Assembly: GCA_015060555.1 (NCBI GenBank) | Contig: SUYG01000049.1 | Location: forward strand, 62,001 to 126,000 | DNA: 64,000 nucleotides | Reading direction: 5' to 3' | From: Physcousia sp015060555 | GTDB lineage: Bacteria; Bacteroidota; Bacteroidia; Bacteroidales; Bacteroidaceae | In this document: positions 40,366 to 49,824 of the stretch, in pieces | How the letters are laid out: each line of letters begins with the position of its first letter | Numbering within the stretch: the first letter of the stretch is position 1 | Notes under the pieces: generated by a model | Seen by the model: only the letters and a program-made list of their open reading frames with translations | What the model was told of the DNA's origin: nothing | Database searches by the model: none | Translations under genes and position numbers: made by a program

Positions 40366-40402
40366 AAACGAGCCGTCGGCATTGTCTGACGGCTCGTTTT
40401 CT
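40366..40402 (+). terminator. Terminator after rpsA
   Basis: ACGAGCCGTC / GACGGCTCGT arms (40368-40377, 40388-40397), then TTTCTGTTTTTTT. Confidence 0.85.
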
Positions 40403-40414
40403 GTTTTTTTTATG

Positions 40415-40422
40415 TACCTTTG
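40415..40422 (+). promoter_or_regulatory. Promoter -7 box of pfkA
   Basis: TACCTTTG, 30 bp before the ATG at 40453, directly after the rpsA terminator. Confidence 0.7.
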
Positions 40423-40452
40423 CCCATGATTTCTATTTAACATGATACGATT

Positions 40453-41430
40453 ATGAGCAAAATCAAATGTATAGGTATTCTCACTTCCGGCGGTGATGCG
40501 CCTGGAATGAATGCCGCCATCCGTGCGGTGACACGTGCTGCCATCGCTAATGGCTTCACCGTTAAAGGCATTTATCGTGGCTATGAAGGTCTCATCCACA
40601 ATGAAATCAAGGAATTTACGACCGAGAGCGTCTCGGGCATCATCGGACGTGGCGGTACCATTTTGCGAACCGCACGCTCGAAGGACTTCATGACTGAGGA
40701 GGGTCGTAAGCGTGCTTATGAGAACATGGTAGCTCAAGGTATCGATGCACTGGTGGTCATCGGCGGCAACGGCTCCCTGACGGGCGCCCGCCTGTTTGCA
40801 GCGGAATATGATGTTCCCTGCATCGGTCTGCCCGGCACCATCGACAATGACCTCAACGGCACAGACCTCACGATAGGCTACGACACATCGCTGAATACTA
40901 TCATGGACTGTGTGGATAAGATTCGTGACACCGCCAACTCCCACGAGCGCATCTTCTTTGTCGAGGTGATGGGCCGTGATGCGGGCTTCCTGGCGCAGAA
41001 CTCAGCCCTCGCTGCAGGTGCCGAGGCTGCTATTATCCCTGAGGACAGCACATCGGTGGACCAGTTGGCACAGTTCATCGGTCGCGGCATTCGTAAGTCT
41101 AAGTCTTCGAGCATTGTCATCGTCTCGGAGAGCCCCAAATGTGGCGCTATGTACTATGCTGAACGTGTGCGCAATGAATATCCTGAGTATGATGTTCGCG
41201 TGAGTATCCTCGGCCACCTGCAGCGTGGCGGCAGTCCCTCTGCCGGCGACCGTATTCTGGCTTCGCGCCTTGGCGTGGGTGCTGTGAATGCTCTCTTGGA
41301 TGGCCAGCGCAATGTGATGCTGGGCATCAAGAACGACGAAGTGGTCTATGTCCCCTTCTCCAGTGCCGTGAAGAGCGACAAGCCGCTGAAGAAGGAACTG
41401 ATATCAGCTCTCGAAGTGCTGAGTCTCTAA
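40453..41430 (+). CDS. pfkA: ATP-dependent 6-phosphofructokinase
   Basis: A 325-residue glycolytic enzyme phosphorylating fructose 6-phosphate. It shows ILTSGGDAPGMNAAIRAV (ATP loop), GIIGRGGTILRTARS, VVIGGNGSLTGA, LPGTIDNDLNGTDLTIGYD (catalytic Asp in TIDND), VEVMGRDAGFLA and LGHLQRGGSPSAGDRI. Length and motifs match the bacterial group A enzyme; the Gly in GGNGS of the nucleotide loop favours ATP over pyrophosphate. Its stop overlaps, tail to tail, the stop of the convergent T9SS protein gene (CTAA), leaving no room for a terminator between them. Confidence 0.95.
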   Translation: MSKIKCIGILTSGGDAPGMNAAIRAVTRAAIANGFTVKGIYRGYEGLIHNEIKEFTTESVSGIIGRGGTILRTARSKDFMTEEGRKRAYENMVAQGIDALVVIGGNGSLTGARLFAAEYDVPCIGLPGTIDNDLNGTDLTIGYDTSLNTIMDCVDKIRDTANSHERIFFVEVMGRDAGFLAQNSALAAGAEAAIIPEDSTSVDQLAQFIGRGIRKSKSSSIVIVSESPKCGAMYYAERVRNEYPEYDVRVSILGHLQRGGSPSAGDRILASRLGVGAVNALLDGQRNVMLGIKNDEVVYVPFSSAVKSDKPLKKELISALEVLSL

Positions 41431-43172
41431 CGGACAACGATTTTATGCCCGTGGCAGACGTAGATGCCGCGTGGCAGATTTCTTGCATTACCGATGCGAC
41501 GGCCGGATATGTCATATATCTCATTGGTCGTCGCATCGCTGTTTTCTGCCGGCAGGCTGCTGATGTGTGTGGTGTTGCCCCATTCATCGATGAATGCAGA
41601 CTGCATCTTTACTCCGTAGGCACCTGTGGGGGCTGTGATGTAGGCTGTGAAGGCGTTGAGGGTTGCCGTGCTGCTGCCGCGCATCAGTGCGCCGGCTCCA
41701 TTTACGATGCCCAAGAGCCCGCCCATGGGGAAAGCGGCGGAGAAGTTGGAGGTCATCGTCCAGTCCTCATAGCTGCTGCCATCGGGTGCCGCTGCAGCGC
41801 TGTAACCTTTCTGGGCGGCGAGCGTCTGGGGTGTAGCAGAGGGGAGCTCGATGTCAGTCCACGAGGGGTCGGCAAGTGTCTCACCGAGGTGCAGGATATA
41901 GGGCTCACAGGCGTTGATGTGGCCGCTTGCAATCTTCTCGAAGAACAGCGTGTAGCCGTCGTGAGGGTTGTAGGTCACGCTGGCGAGCTGTGCCACCCAG
42001 TCATCTTCGGAGCTACGGCCCGTGAGGGCTTCCACGGTGGTGGCGAAGGGAAGTGCTATGGTGTTGTAGCCTGCGGCGAAGGTGCGATGCAGCGTCACGC
42101 GTTCATAGTAGTCTGCATCATAGCCGTTAGCGGTGGGCTCAAGGGTGACCGTATTGGGTTTCTCCTCGAAGACTGCGTAGTAGGTGACAACGGTGGGGCT
42201 GCCGGAGCTCTCGGAATTGTAGGTGTAGCTTGGAGCCCGGAACTCGGCATCGGTGCTGACATAGTTGGCATCGCTGAGGTTACGCTTCCAGCCTACGAAG
42301 GCGTAGCGCTGTGCGGCCACGGCGCGGTAGTAGGCGGTAGCGGTGGCATTGGCGGCGGTGGTGACACCGCTGTTGGTGGTAGCGCTGGAGTTGGTGGCAT
42401 CGTCAAAGGAGGTGAAGCTGACGTAGGCGGAGCCGCCTGCGGTGGCAGAGGCGGTGGCACGTGTGTAGTAGGTCGTCTGCCCTACACCCTTGACCGCGAA
42501 GGTGACGCTCTTGCCATTCATTGTGAGAGTGACAGTGCCGCTGTGTGCACCGGCGCGGGTGGGGGTGAAGGTCACGGGAATCTGCTGCCCTTCGCCAGTG
42601 GCCCCTACGGTCGTGGCAGTGATAGCGAAGTTGCCATCCGTGCAACTGCCTGTGACCTGTTGGTTGTAGGTGGTGTTGTTGTAGTTGATGGCGGCGTTGA
42701 GTGTGGTGCTCTTGCGATTCGTCACCGTCCCGAAGTCCAGTTCCGTGGTGCTGGTGGAGAGGGTGGTGGCGCGGGTGACTTTCACATTACTATAGAATTT
42801 CTTCATTGTAGCACCCGTTTTTGTAATAAAACGGATGTGTGTGACATCTGCGGAGATGGCATGAGTTTTTGTTGTGGTGCTTGTGGAAACATCGTCATGA
42901 GCCAAGTCACTCCAGTTTTTGCCACCATCAGTTGAAATCTGGACATAAATACCACCTAGACCAGGAATCCCCAGAAAAGTGTTGGTCCTTACTTGGTATG
43001 TTAGCGTTGCTCCAGGTCCTGAAAGTGGCATTGAGGGGCCATCTGCGATTGTATTCAGTTCTCCGCCTGAATTTTCCAGCACATAGCTCGTAGTCTCTCC
43101 CCATGCCAGAGAGCGTAGGGGCATGAGAATCATTAATAGAATGAGAATGGTATGTAGTGTCCTTTGTTTCAT
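41427..43172 (-). CDS. T9SS-exported protein closing the DUF4493 operon
   Basis: A 581-residue secreted protein. The start at 43172 (MKQRTLHTILILLMILMPLR) gives a clean signal peptide and lies 4 bp after the upstream stop; the in-frame ATG at 43205 overlaps that gene. Residues ~35-140 form a beta domain (LGIPGLGGIYVQISTDGGKN), ~140-235 an Ig-like choice-of-anchor-D/ASPM-type domain (TELDFGTVTNRKSTTLNAAI, GTVTLTMNGKSVTFAVKGVG), ~240-340 an InlB-repeat-like segment (YAFVGWKRNLSDANYVS), and ~345-540 the beta domain seen in Prevotella exoproteins (FAAGYNTIALPFATTVEAL). The tail (IYDISGRRIG, RGIYVCHGHKIVVR) is a type A T9SS signal. Last gene of the operon; probably surface-attached. Confidence 0.75.
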   Translation of the reverse strand: MKQRTLHTILILLMILMPLRSLAWGETTSYVLENSGGELNTIADGPSMPLSGPGATLTYQVRTNTFLGIPGLGGIYVQISTDGGKNWSDLAHDDVSTSTTTKTHAISADVTHIRFITKTGATMKKFYSNVKVTRATTLSTSTTELDFGTVTNRKSTTLNAAINYNNTTYNQQVTGSCTDGNFAITATTVGATGEGQQIPVTFTPTRAGAHSGTVTLTMNGKSVTFAVKGVGQTTYYTRATASATAGGSAYVSFTSFDDATNSSATTNSGVTTAANATATAYYRAVAAQRYAFVGWKRNLSDANYVSTDAEFRAPSYTYNSESSGSPTVVTYYAVFEEKPNTVTLEPTANGYDADYYERVTLHRTFAAGYNTIALPFATTVEALTGRSSEDDWVAQLASVTYNPHDGYTLFFEKIASGHINACEPYILHLGETLADPSWTDIELPSATPQTLAAQKGYSAAAAPDGSSYEDWTMTSNFSAAFPMGGLLGIVNGAGALMRGSSTATLNAFTAYITAPTGAYGVKMQSAFIDEWGNTTHISSLPAENSDATTNEIYDISGRRIGNARNLPRGIYVCHGHKIVVR

Positions 43173-43176
43173 TGTC

Positions 43177-44577
43177 TTAATCGAATTGTCCATCGTGGGT
43201 GTCATTAGCCACAGGGATGATGATGCCGGTGGCGGGATGTGCCTTCAAGGTGATGGTGGTGTTGTAACCTGCGCGGATGTCAATATAGCCTGTGGCGGGT
43301 GTCAGCCCCGTGGCATGGCTGCCAGCCTTGGCGGCGGCCGTGATGGAGTAGGCGAGGGCTCCGCTGGCAGGGATGATGAAGTAGCAGGCCTCTTCGGTGC
43401 TGCTGAGTGTGATGCTGCGGTCGCCGTCGGAGAGCGTCAGAACAGGTGCCTCGTAGAGGGTGGTGAAGCTCTCGTCGATGGCCATCATCAGGCGTGCATT
43501 ACGAGGTTTGCCGAGGGCGATGCTCACGGGAGTGGTCTCGTTGACCGTGATGGTGAACGACTCCGAGGTACCCCGATACCAAGGGCTGCCATGCTCATGG
43601 TTTGCTGCCTCGCGGTTGTCGGCGGTCAGGGTGTAGGTGCCGGCATTCACCTTGGCGGTGCCGTCGGCGGCTACGTCGAGTACGAGGTCGTGGATGGTGG
43701 CACCGCTGATGGTGGTGCCGTTGAGCGTGAACACATATTTTGAGAGGTCGGCGACTGCGCCTTCTGCACGCGTAGGGTAAAGGTCCGTGAACAGGCCTGC
43801 CTGCGCCATCGTGAGTTGGAGTTGCCCTTTGACACCAGCACCGTCGATGTCGATGACTGCCTCGTCATCACCTTCGTAGGCGTCATCACAGGTAAGGCTG
43901 ACGCTGACACCGCCACTGATGTCTGATTTGATGCGCAGTGTGGAGACCGTTGCGGCTGCGCCGAGTGTCAGCTGCTGTGCCGTGGTGGTTTTGGTCTCGC
44001 CAGCGATGGTGTAGGTGATGGTGTAGGTCAGCGTTGTCAGTGGCGGGAAGAAAGCCTCGCGCGACAGTGTGCCGTCGGCGTAGGCGAAGGTGAGTTGCTT
44101 GGGGGTGCTGATGGTGAAGGCATCGATGATGCCCGAGAAGGCGGCGTAGTCGAGGCGCAACTTGGCGTTCTGCGCCCTGCCGCAAGCGACGTGTACGTAA
44201 GCCGTACCGCCCGCGCTCACCTCGATGTCGCTGGCTGTGCCGGTGTGATAGGCCTCTCCCCATCCGCCGGCAGCGGCATTGGCCGCATCGGCATCGGCAT
44301 GGCTGCGCACGCTGATGGTGTAGGTGCCCGGTTCGAAAGGTTGCGATGTCAGGGTGCTCCCGATCTGATTATCGTAGAGCGTGGTGCCGTCGGCCGTCAC
44401 CACCGCGTACCAGTTGCTGATGTCTGCAACATCCTGCATGGCGCGCGTTGCGGCCACCTCGTCAGTCGCCACGCTCAGCGCGATATATCCCTTCCCGCCT
44501 CCGGGCGTGTTCTCCTCTTCCTGCTGGCAAGCCGTCAGGAGGAAGGCTACACATATTATATATATAATCTTTTTCAT
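43177..44577 (-). CDS. DUF4493 lipoprotein F
   Basis: A 466-residue lipoprotein: signal MKKIIYIICVAFLLTAC, lipid Cys C17. After a short linker comes GYIALSVATDEVAATRAMQD, with Thr-Arg-Ala at 44-46. It is followed by the DUF4493 pattern (YAVVTADGTTLYDNQIGSTL, PFEPGTYTISVRSHADADAA, VACGRAQNAKLRLDYA). The second half repeats similar beta modules (DGTAKVNAGTYTLTADN, SFTITVNETTPVSIALGKPR). Function unknown. The lipobox/strand/TRA arrangement is like that of FimA-type pilins. 17 bp separate it from the upstream gene. Confidence 0.78.
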   Translation of the reverse strand: MKKIIYIICVAFLLTACQQEEENTPGGGKGYIALSVATDEVAATRAMQDVADISNWYAVVTADGTTLYDNQIGSTLTSQPFEPGTYTISVRSHADADAANAAAGGWGEAYHTGTASDIEVSAGGTAYVHVACGRAQNAKLRLDYAAFSGIIDAFTISTPKQLTFAYADGTLSREAFFPPLTTLTYTITYTIAGETKTTTAQQLTLGAAATVSTLRIKSDISGGVSVSLTCDDAYEGDDEAVIDIDGAGVKGQLQLTMAQAGLFTDLYPTRAEGAVADLSKYVFTLNGTTISGATIHDLVLDVAADGTAKVNAGTYTLTADNREAANHEHGSPWYRGTSESFTITVNETTPVSIALGKPRNARLMMAIDESFTTLYEAPVLTLSDGDRSITLSSTEEACYFIIPASGALAYSITAAAKAGSHATGLTPATGYIDIRAGYNTTITLKAHPATGIIIPVANDTHDGQFD

Positions 44578-44594
44578 CTTGTTTATGTGAGTCT

Positions 44595-45359
44595 TTAATA
44601 CAGCGTCACCTCTTTCACGATTTCCTCATACGTGTCATCATAGCTGATGCCGATGTTCAGCTTTGTGGGGTCGTCGTCGCTTGCAAAGGAGTAGGTGACG
44701 TTATAGATGAGGCCCGCCTTGGGGTTCTCGTAGCTCTGTGTCTCCAGGTCATACGTCTCGCCGTCGCTATTCACCAGATGGAGCGTGAAGCGGAAACCGT
44801 TGCCGCTGGCGGGATCGAAGTAGGCTGTTTGTGAGGCCGTAATCGGACAGGTACGGCCGCCGCCAGAGACCGTAAACTCACACGTGGGGAACCAGCTGCT
44901 GAAGAGCGCCGGCACGCTGTAGGTGACGCCGTAGTTCACCATTGGCACCTGCACATTGAGGTAGGTCACCCAGTCCTCCTGCACGCTGAAGGGCTCCCGC
45001 ACCTCATAGATGGCGCTGCCGAGGCCTCCGTTGCTGCTCTCCCATGTCTCTGCGTTCTCGCTGTAGGCGTGGAGGGTGTAGCTGGCCGGGATGAGGGAGA
45101 ACTTGTCAGGCAGTGCTTCGCCTGCGCCATATTGATAGCCTCTATAGACATTGCCGTCGGAGGCCAGTATCTCGATGGCGAGGTCGCTGTCTATGGCGTT
45201 GCGCGTCTTGACGACAGCCCGCGGTACGTCCTTGCAACTGATGTCGCTAAGGATGAGTGTGCCTTCTGCTTGAGGCCCTGACTGCTCGTCGGTGCAGCAT
45301 GTCAGCAGCGTTGCGAGCATCAGGAGAAGTGCTGTATATGTCTTGTTCATCTTTGTCAT
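44595..45359 (-). CDS. Short DUF4493-type lipoprotein E
   Basis: A 254-residue lipoprotein. The start at 45359 overlaps the upstream stop by 4 bases (ATGA); MNKTYTALLLMLATLLTCC three codons on is also possible. Longer readings upstream are a shadow of the neighbouring gene. Lipid Cys C21 or C22, then GTLILSDISCKDVPRAVVKT with Arg at 47 and 53. The core DUF4493 pattern follows (SDLAIEILASDGNVYRG, FSLIPASYTLHAYSENAETW, EPFSVQEDWVTYLNVQVPM). It is half the length of its paralogues and ends after one module. Confidence 0.75.
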   Translation of the reverse strand: MTKMNKTYTALLLMLATLLTCCTDEQSGPQAEGTLILSDISCKDVPRAVVKTRNAIDSDLAIEILASDGNVYRGYQYGAGEALPDKFSLIPASYTLHAYSENAETWESSNGGLGSAIYEVREPFSVQEDWVTYLNVQVPMVNYGVTYSVPALFSSWFPTCEFTVSGGGRTCPITASQTAYFDPASGNGFRFTLHLVNSDGETYDLETQSYENPKAGLIYNVTYSFASDDDPTKLNIGISYDDTYEEIVKEVTLY

Positions 45360-47200
45360 TGCCCGTATTTGAGGGTGAGGGAATAGATGTAGCTGCTTGT
45401 GCCGCCGGCACCGTAGCTGTTGTCGCAGGTCACCGTGGTGATGTCGCTGTTGGCGGCGAAGGTGTTCGTGGTGCCGTTGTGCGGGTTGTCGGTGCCCACG
45501 AGGAAGGTGCCGCCGCTCTCCTTGATGGAGAGGATTACCTGACTGCCTGCGGTGATGGAGAACGTGGTGCCCACGGTGGCGCAGTGCAGGTTCACGCTGT
45601 AGTTGGCGCAGTACTTGGTGGTCTTGGGGATGAAGACAGAGCTGCTGGTGGTGATGCTCTGACCGCCCGTGGAGTAGTTGCCCAGCTGCACTGCGTCGGC
45701 GTTCCATGATACCTTGCCGTCCTCGCTCCATTCTGAGTGGGAACCGAGGTTCATGCTGTAGGGCAGTCCGGTGATGCGCACCTGCTTGCTGCCTGTCACC
45801 GTCTGACCTGCGAAGGTGCCGGTGACCGTGAAGGTGTAAGGGGTGCCGCTGACGGGTACGCCCGCGATGTCGGCGAAGGTCATGCTCGGTGAGGTGGCCT
45901 GCGCGGTGAACGTCTGGCTGCCGATGCTGTAGCGGAAGGTCTTGGCGTAGTTGGCGTTGCGCAGCAGACTCTCGTCGATGTTCCAGCGTGCGGAGGGATG
46001 GTAGAGTGTCAGGCGCTCGCAGGCGTTGGCGCCATCGACATCGCCGGCTTCATAGCGCGAGTGGGCGGTGTAGGCATCGGCCTCCAGTGTCAAGGCTGCT
46101 GCCGGCACCGTAAAGGTTGTTGTCTTGCTGAAGTTGTAGGCTTTACCCTGGCGGCTGTAGTAGCGGTAGGTGGCGACATACTCGCCGGGGGGCAGGTAGG
46201 GCCATTCATTTTCTGAGAGATAAGACGAACTCAAGGCTCCGCTGCCAGTGAGTGTGCGCACGACATTTCCCGTGGCTGTGCCCTGATGGATGCGTGCTTC
46301 CCAGGTGGCATCGGGGAACGAGGCGTCGATGCTCACATCGGTGCCCATGAGTTTTCCGTCGATATACTTGTGTTCGGTGTGCACCACGGGCTTGGGCAGC
46401 CAGTTGTAGGAGATCTTGTCATCGATGCCCACGTGTTCCAGCTCGCCCTTCACGACGGTGACCACAGCGCTCTCGGCATTGGGCTCCAGAGCCAGCGTCA
46501 GGATGACATGGTCGGCGGCGGCGAGGGTGTATGACAACTCGTCGGGCAGCTGTATCGGCATCGTGACCTGCTGCTTCAGCGCTTTGTGGTAGCCGCTGAA
46601 TGTCAGCGCTATCGTGCTACCCGCGCGTACATAGACGCTCTTGTGCGGGAGGTCGCCGCTGATGCGCGCGGCATCGTCGCCGATGATGACGTTCACGCCG
46701 TAGTTGTCGTAGAAGCGGCTGAAGCGTGCAGTCTCCTCATCGCTCTCACCGAAGACTGCACTCACCAGCGCATTGGCAACGCTCACGGGAAGGTGCACCG
46801 CAGTGGGTTCTGTCAGTGAGGTGACCGTGGCAGTGGTGCTGCCGCTGTAGTAGGGCGTGTCAAGACCAATCTTCGGATTGCTGCCGCAGGTGGCGGTGAT
46901 GGTGTATGAGTCAGGTGCCACGGGGATGCGGTCCTCGGTGAAAGGTCCGTCATAGACCGTGATGCCGTTGCTCTCGCGCACCACTGTCAGGTGGAAGTCC
47001 TCGGGCGACGGCTTTCCCAGTTCTGCCGGTGTGCTGCGTGTCGTCTCCACCGTGGTGGAGATGCCGGACAGAGACAGCTGCAGAGCGCCATAACCTTCGC
47101 CGGGCACCCATTCATCGGTCTCCGTACAGCCGCATAGCAGCAGGGCTGCCGCCAGCATAAGAAGGTGATATATATGTCTAATAGATGAGTTTGAAATCAT
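45356..47200 (-). CDS. DUF4493 lipoprotein D
   Basis: A 614-residue lipoprotein; signal HIYHLLMLAAALLLCGC with C25. GYGALQLSLSGISTTVETTR gives Thr-Arg at 54-55, but Ser in place of Ala. Then the DUF4493 pattern (FHLTVVRESNGITVYDGPF, VAPDSYTITATCGSNPKIG, TPYYSGSTTATVTSLTEPT). Residues ~245-560 add repeated Ig-like segments (YLPPGEYVATYRYYSRQG, YTFTVTGTFAGQTVTGSKQV), and the C-terminus is a carbohydrate-binding-like fold. The first ~8 codons overlap the end of the PCMD gene, so translation is coupled. Largest member of the operon. Confidence 0.78.
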   Translation of the reverse strand: MISNSSIRHIYHLLMLAAALLLCGCTETDEWVPGEGYGALQLSLSGISTTVETTRSTPAELGKPSPEDFHLTVVRESNGITVYDGPFTEDRIPVAPDSYTITATCGSNPKIGLDTPYYSGSTTATVTSLTEPTAVHLPVSVANALVSAVFGESDEETARFSRFYDNYGVNVIIGDDAARISGDLPHKSVYVRAGSTIALTFSGYHKALKQQVTMPIQLPDELSYTLAAADHVILTLALEPNAESAVVTVVKGELEHVGIDDKISYNWLPKPVVHTEHKYIDGKLMGTDVSIDASFPDATWEARIHQGTATGNVVRTLTGSGALSSSYLSENEWPYLPPGEYVATYRYYSRQGKAYNFSKTTTFTVPAAALTLEADAYTAHSRYEAGDVDGANACERLTLYHPSARWNIDESLLRNANYAKTFRYSIGSQTFTAQATSPSMTFADIAGVPVSGTPYTFTVTGTFAGQTVTGSKQVRITGLPYSMNLGSHSEWSEDGKVSWNADAVQLGNYSTGGQSITTSSSVFIPKTTKYCANYSVNLHCATVGTTFSITAGSQVILSIKESGGTFLVGTDNPHNGTTNTFAANSDITTVTCDNSYGAGGTSSYIYSLTLKYGQ

Positions 47201-48926
47201 CGATTTTCAAAAGTGACGACTCACCGCCCGTGAAGTAGTCGCCGTACTTCGACGACGATGCCACGACGATGATATATTTCGGTTTCCGCTGGTTGCGGTA
47301 CTTGATTTCTATAGTCTCGTGCTGCCATGTGCTGACATCCTTGCCGCAGGTCATCTGGCCGTAGCCAATCAGATGGTCGTCGTTCAGGTCGAGGAGATGC
47401 AGCTCGCTGGGGCGCGTCTTGATGAGATAGGGGCTTTCCTTGCCCTTGTAGGTGGTCGGCTCCCAGTCGCCGAGGGCGATATAGACGTTGCAGGAATCGG
47501 GACGCCCCTTCAGCCCTTCGTAGAGCTGACGTGTGATATATGCCCCCCAGGCATTCTGCCATTCGCCACCCGTGCGGGTGATGGTGGAGCTCTTGTACTG
47601 GAAGTCGAATGTCATGCGCTGTGGGCGCGAGGTGAACGGCCGCCCGAAGGAGAGCACGCCGTTGGAACCGTCGGTGGCCAGATAGCTGCCGGTGAAGATG
47701 TTGCCGGCGGCGAACTTGATGACGATGTACTTCGACTGCAAGCAGGCATAGCGACGGCCGTCTTCCTCGGCATAGGTGCTGTTGGAGGCGCCTACGGTGG
47801 TGGCACCGTGGTTGCCGGTGTCCCAGAACGGCTCTTCGCCTTCGCCCCACGGCAGGTATAGTGGGCGCTTCTCATCGCCCTTGATCTGCCAGTTCTCGAA
47901 GCTGCTGTTCTTCAGCTGCTCGCCTACGAAGTAGAAGGGTTCGCCCTCGAGTGTCTTGTCACCGAACGTCACGCGGCAGTGGTATTGGATGTCGTTGTGC
48001 AGGGCATCGAAAGCAATCTCGTAGGAGGTGGAAGTGGGTAACTTGACCAGCTCCGGCGCTACCGTCGTCCAGGTCTCCTCACCCTCGGCTCTGTACTCGG
48101 CCGTGGGGATGATGCCGTTGGGACGTGTGCCGCTGAGCACCGTGAAGCCCTGCTCATTGGTAGCCACCTCTAAGGTGGGCTCAATGGTGCGCTCTGTGGT
48201 ATAGACATAGACATCCCACGTGGTGGCCTCGTTCGTCCATCCGTACTGCACGCTGAAGCGTCGGTGCTGACGGAAATCCGAGTGTTCCTCAGCCGTGGGG
48301 TCGGGAGTCACCCGCCCGTGTGTGCCGCCCAGTGAGAACTTGTGCACTTTGAGGTGGGAGAGGTTTTCGGTATTGGCCACATAGACGATGGCCACGTTCG
48401 TGGAGGCGTCGATGACGGCATTGCCCACTTGTCCCTCAATCTCTATCTCACGGTTGATGACCTGCTCCACATGCAGCGTCCACTCGTAGTCCTGCCATGT
48501 GCTGACCTTCACCGTGATGTCCCTGCTGCAGTCAGTCCGGAACTCTGTCCGTCCTGTTGTGCTGCCCGCTGTAGCGTTTTCACCGTCGGCGTTGTCCTGC
48601 CTTTGGGCATAGGTGGTGGAGGCGGCATAGCACTGCCCGTCGATGGTCACAGCAGCATCGTTCGTCACCTCTACATTGGTGATGCGCAGATGGCGAATGT
48701 CCACCATGTCATTGACATACAGGTTGATGGTGCGTTTCTTGTTGTCGATTTCAGCCGTGCCTTCGCCTTCACCGCTGGCATCACACAGCCCTTCCACCGT
48801 GAACGCCGTGATGTCCGGCACGATGGTGGGGTAGGGGATGTCATCCTCGATGCTGCAGCCTGCCAGACACATGGTGAGTGTCAGGCCCAGGCACACGATG
48901 AATCTGTCAACGTTCTTGCAACGCAT
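47178..48926 (-). CDS. PCMD-domain lipoprotein
   Basis: A 582-residue lipoprotein, signal to LTMCLAGC with C24. The N-terminal half carries two DUF5018-like beta modules (VPDITAFTVEGL, TAEIDNKKRTINLYVNDMVD, WQDYEWTLHVEQVINREIEI). Residues ~310-582 are the PCMD domain (LKNSSFENWQIKGDEKRP, WDTGNHG, FAAGNIFTGSYLATDGSNG, GRPFTSRPQRMTFDFQYKSS, YIIVVASSSKYGDYFTGGES). PF13201 was named a putative carbohydrate-metabolism domain from structure, with no proven activity; a jellyroll binding role is likely. Unlike its neighbours it has no DUF4493 module or TRA site. Gap to the barrel gene upstream is 3 bp. Confidence 0.82.
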   Translation of the reverse strand: MRCKNVDRFIVCLGLTLTMCLAGCSIEDDIPYPTIVPDITAFTVEGLCDASGEGEGTAEIDNKKRTINLYVNDMVDIRHLRITNVEVTNDAAVTIDGQCYAASTTYAQRQDNADGENATAGSTTGRTEFRTDCSRDITVKVSTWQDYEWTLHVEQVINREIEIEGQVGNAVIDASTNVAIVYVANTENLSHLKVHKFSLGGTHGRVTPDPTAEEHSDFRQHRRFSVQYGWTNEATTWDVYVYTTERTIEPTLEVATNEQGFTVLSGTRPNGIIPTAEYRAEGEETWTTVAPELVKLPTSTSYEIAFDALHNDIQYHCRVTFGDKTLEGEPFYFVGEQLKNSSFENWQIKGDEKRPLYLPWGEGEEPFWDTGNHGATTVGASNSTYAEEDGRRYACLQSKYIVIKFAAGNIFTGSYLATDGSNGVLSFGRPFTSRPQRMTFDFQYKSSTITRTGGEWQNAWGAYITRQLYEGLKGRPDSCNVYIALGDWEPTTYKGKESPYLIKTRPSELHLLDLNDDHLIGYGQMTCGKDVSTWQHETIEIKYRNQRKPKYIIVVASSSKYGDYFTGGESSLLKIDDFKLIY

Positions 48927-48929
48927 TGC

Positions 48930-49817
48930 TTACAGGTAGAATGTCATGCCGAGATTGATGCTCAGCAGGTTGATTTTGAAGTTAGCTCCTCCGGAGCGGC
49001 TCTTGCCCTCCTTGACCTTGTCCGTGGTCTGTTCAGTCCATTTATACTGCAACCCCATCACTGACACAGAGCACTCCACGGCCATGAAGTTGGTGGTGAA
49101 CGCGGTGAGGCCCGGGCAGAAGCCGAGCTGTATGCTGTTCACGGTCTCCATGGTGCCGCTGTACGTGTCGGGATTCTCGAGGCGTCCGATGGTGTTCTTG
49201 CCCTTGGAGTGGCTGTAGATGAGATCTACCTCGCTGAAGAAACCAAAAATCTTGCTGCGTCCCAATCCCACGTAGTTACGCATGAAGACGCTGGCGTTGT
49301 AGGTGTGCTCCAGATAGTAGAGGTCAGAGAGGCTGATGTTGAAGTCCTCGCCCAGATTCAGGTCGAACTTCCCGAGATTGAAGTAGTAGCGGCTGTAGCT
49401 GAAGCGGCCGCCGACGCAGAGGTTCTTGGCTACGAAGTAACCGAGGTAGGGGCTCACGGAGAAGGTGTACGCCTCCAGATCGATGTTGCGCAACACGAGG
49501 TAGTTGAGGTTGTCGTTGTCCCACGTGTTGTAGCCCACGGAGCCGCCGAACATCCACTGTCCCTTGGGTACGAAGGTGGCCTTCAGGTCCTCACGCGGCA
49601 CACGTTCTATCCTGCGGCCGCGCTTTTCCTGACGGTCCAGATAGCGGTCGTAGAGCGTTTTCTTCACGCCTGCATCCGCGCCTACGTTATGCAGCGTATC
49701 CACCGCTTCAATGTCGGTGGATGCAGCCTGTGCCTGCATCGTTGCAGCGACGGGCAGGCACAAAGAGGTGAGGAGGAGCCTCCGCCACAGAGGGCGGAGG
49801 CTGATCAGGGTGCTCAT
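48930..49817 (-). CDS. Outer-membrane beta-barrel protein of the DUF4493 operon
   Basis: A 295-residue protein. The start at 49817 (MSTLISLRPLWRRLLLTSLC) gives a signal peptide ending near MQAQA and is 7 bp after the upstream stop; the longer frame to 49916 overlaps that gene. After ~60 residues (TLYDRYLDRQEKRGRRIERV) come about eight to ten amphipathic strands (GQWMFGGSVGYNTWDNDN, AYTFSVSPYLGYFVAKNLCV, IFGFFSEVDLIYSHSKGKN) and the terminal aromatic SINLGMTFYL, as in outer-membrane barrels. Possibly the membrane anchor or export partner of the surface lipoproteins around it. Confidence 0.78.
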   Translation of the reverse strand: MSTLISLRPLWRRLLLTSLCLPVAATMQAQAASTDIEAVDTLHNVGADAGVKKTLYDRYLDRQEKRGRRIERVPREDLKATFVPKGQWMFGGSVGYNTWDNDNLNYLVLRNIDLEAYTFSVSPYLGYFVAKNLCVGGRFSYSRYYFNLGKFDLNLGEDFNISLSDLYYLEHTYNASVFMRNYVGLGRSKIFGFFSEVDLIYSHSKGKNTIGRLENPDTYSGTMETVNSIQLGFCPGLTAFTTNFMAVECSVSVMGLQYKWTEQTTDKVKEGKSRSGGANFKINLLSINLGMTFYL

Positions 49818-49824
49818 CAATGGG

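Noticed and set aside
41445..42935. Long plus-strand frame inside the DUF4493 operon's last gene (and similar ones at 43123-43743, 47319-47861, 50917-51606)
   Set aside because: Low-complexity Gly/Val/Cys-rich shadows of recognised minus-strand genes.
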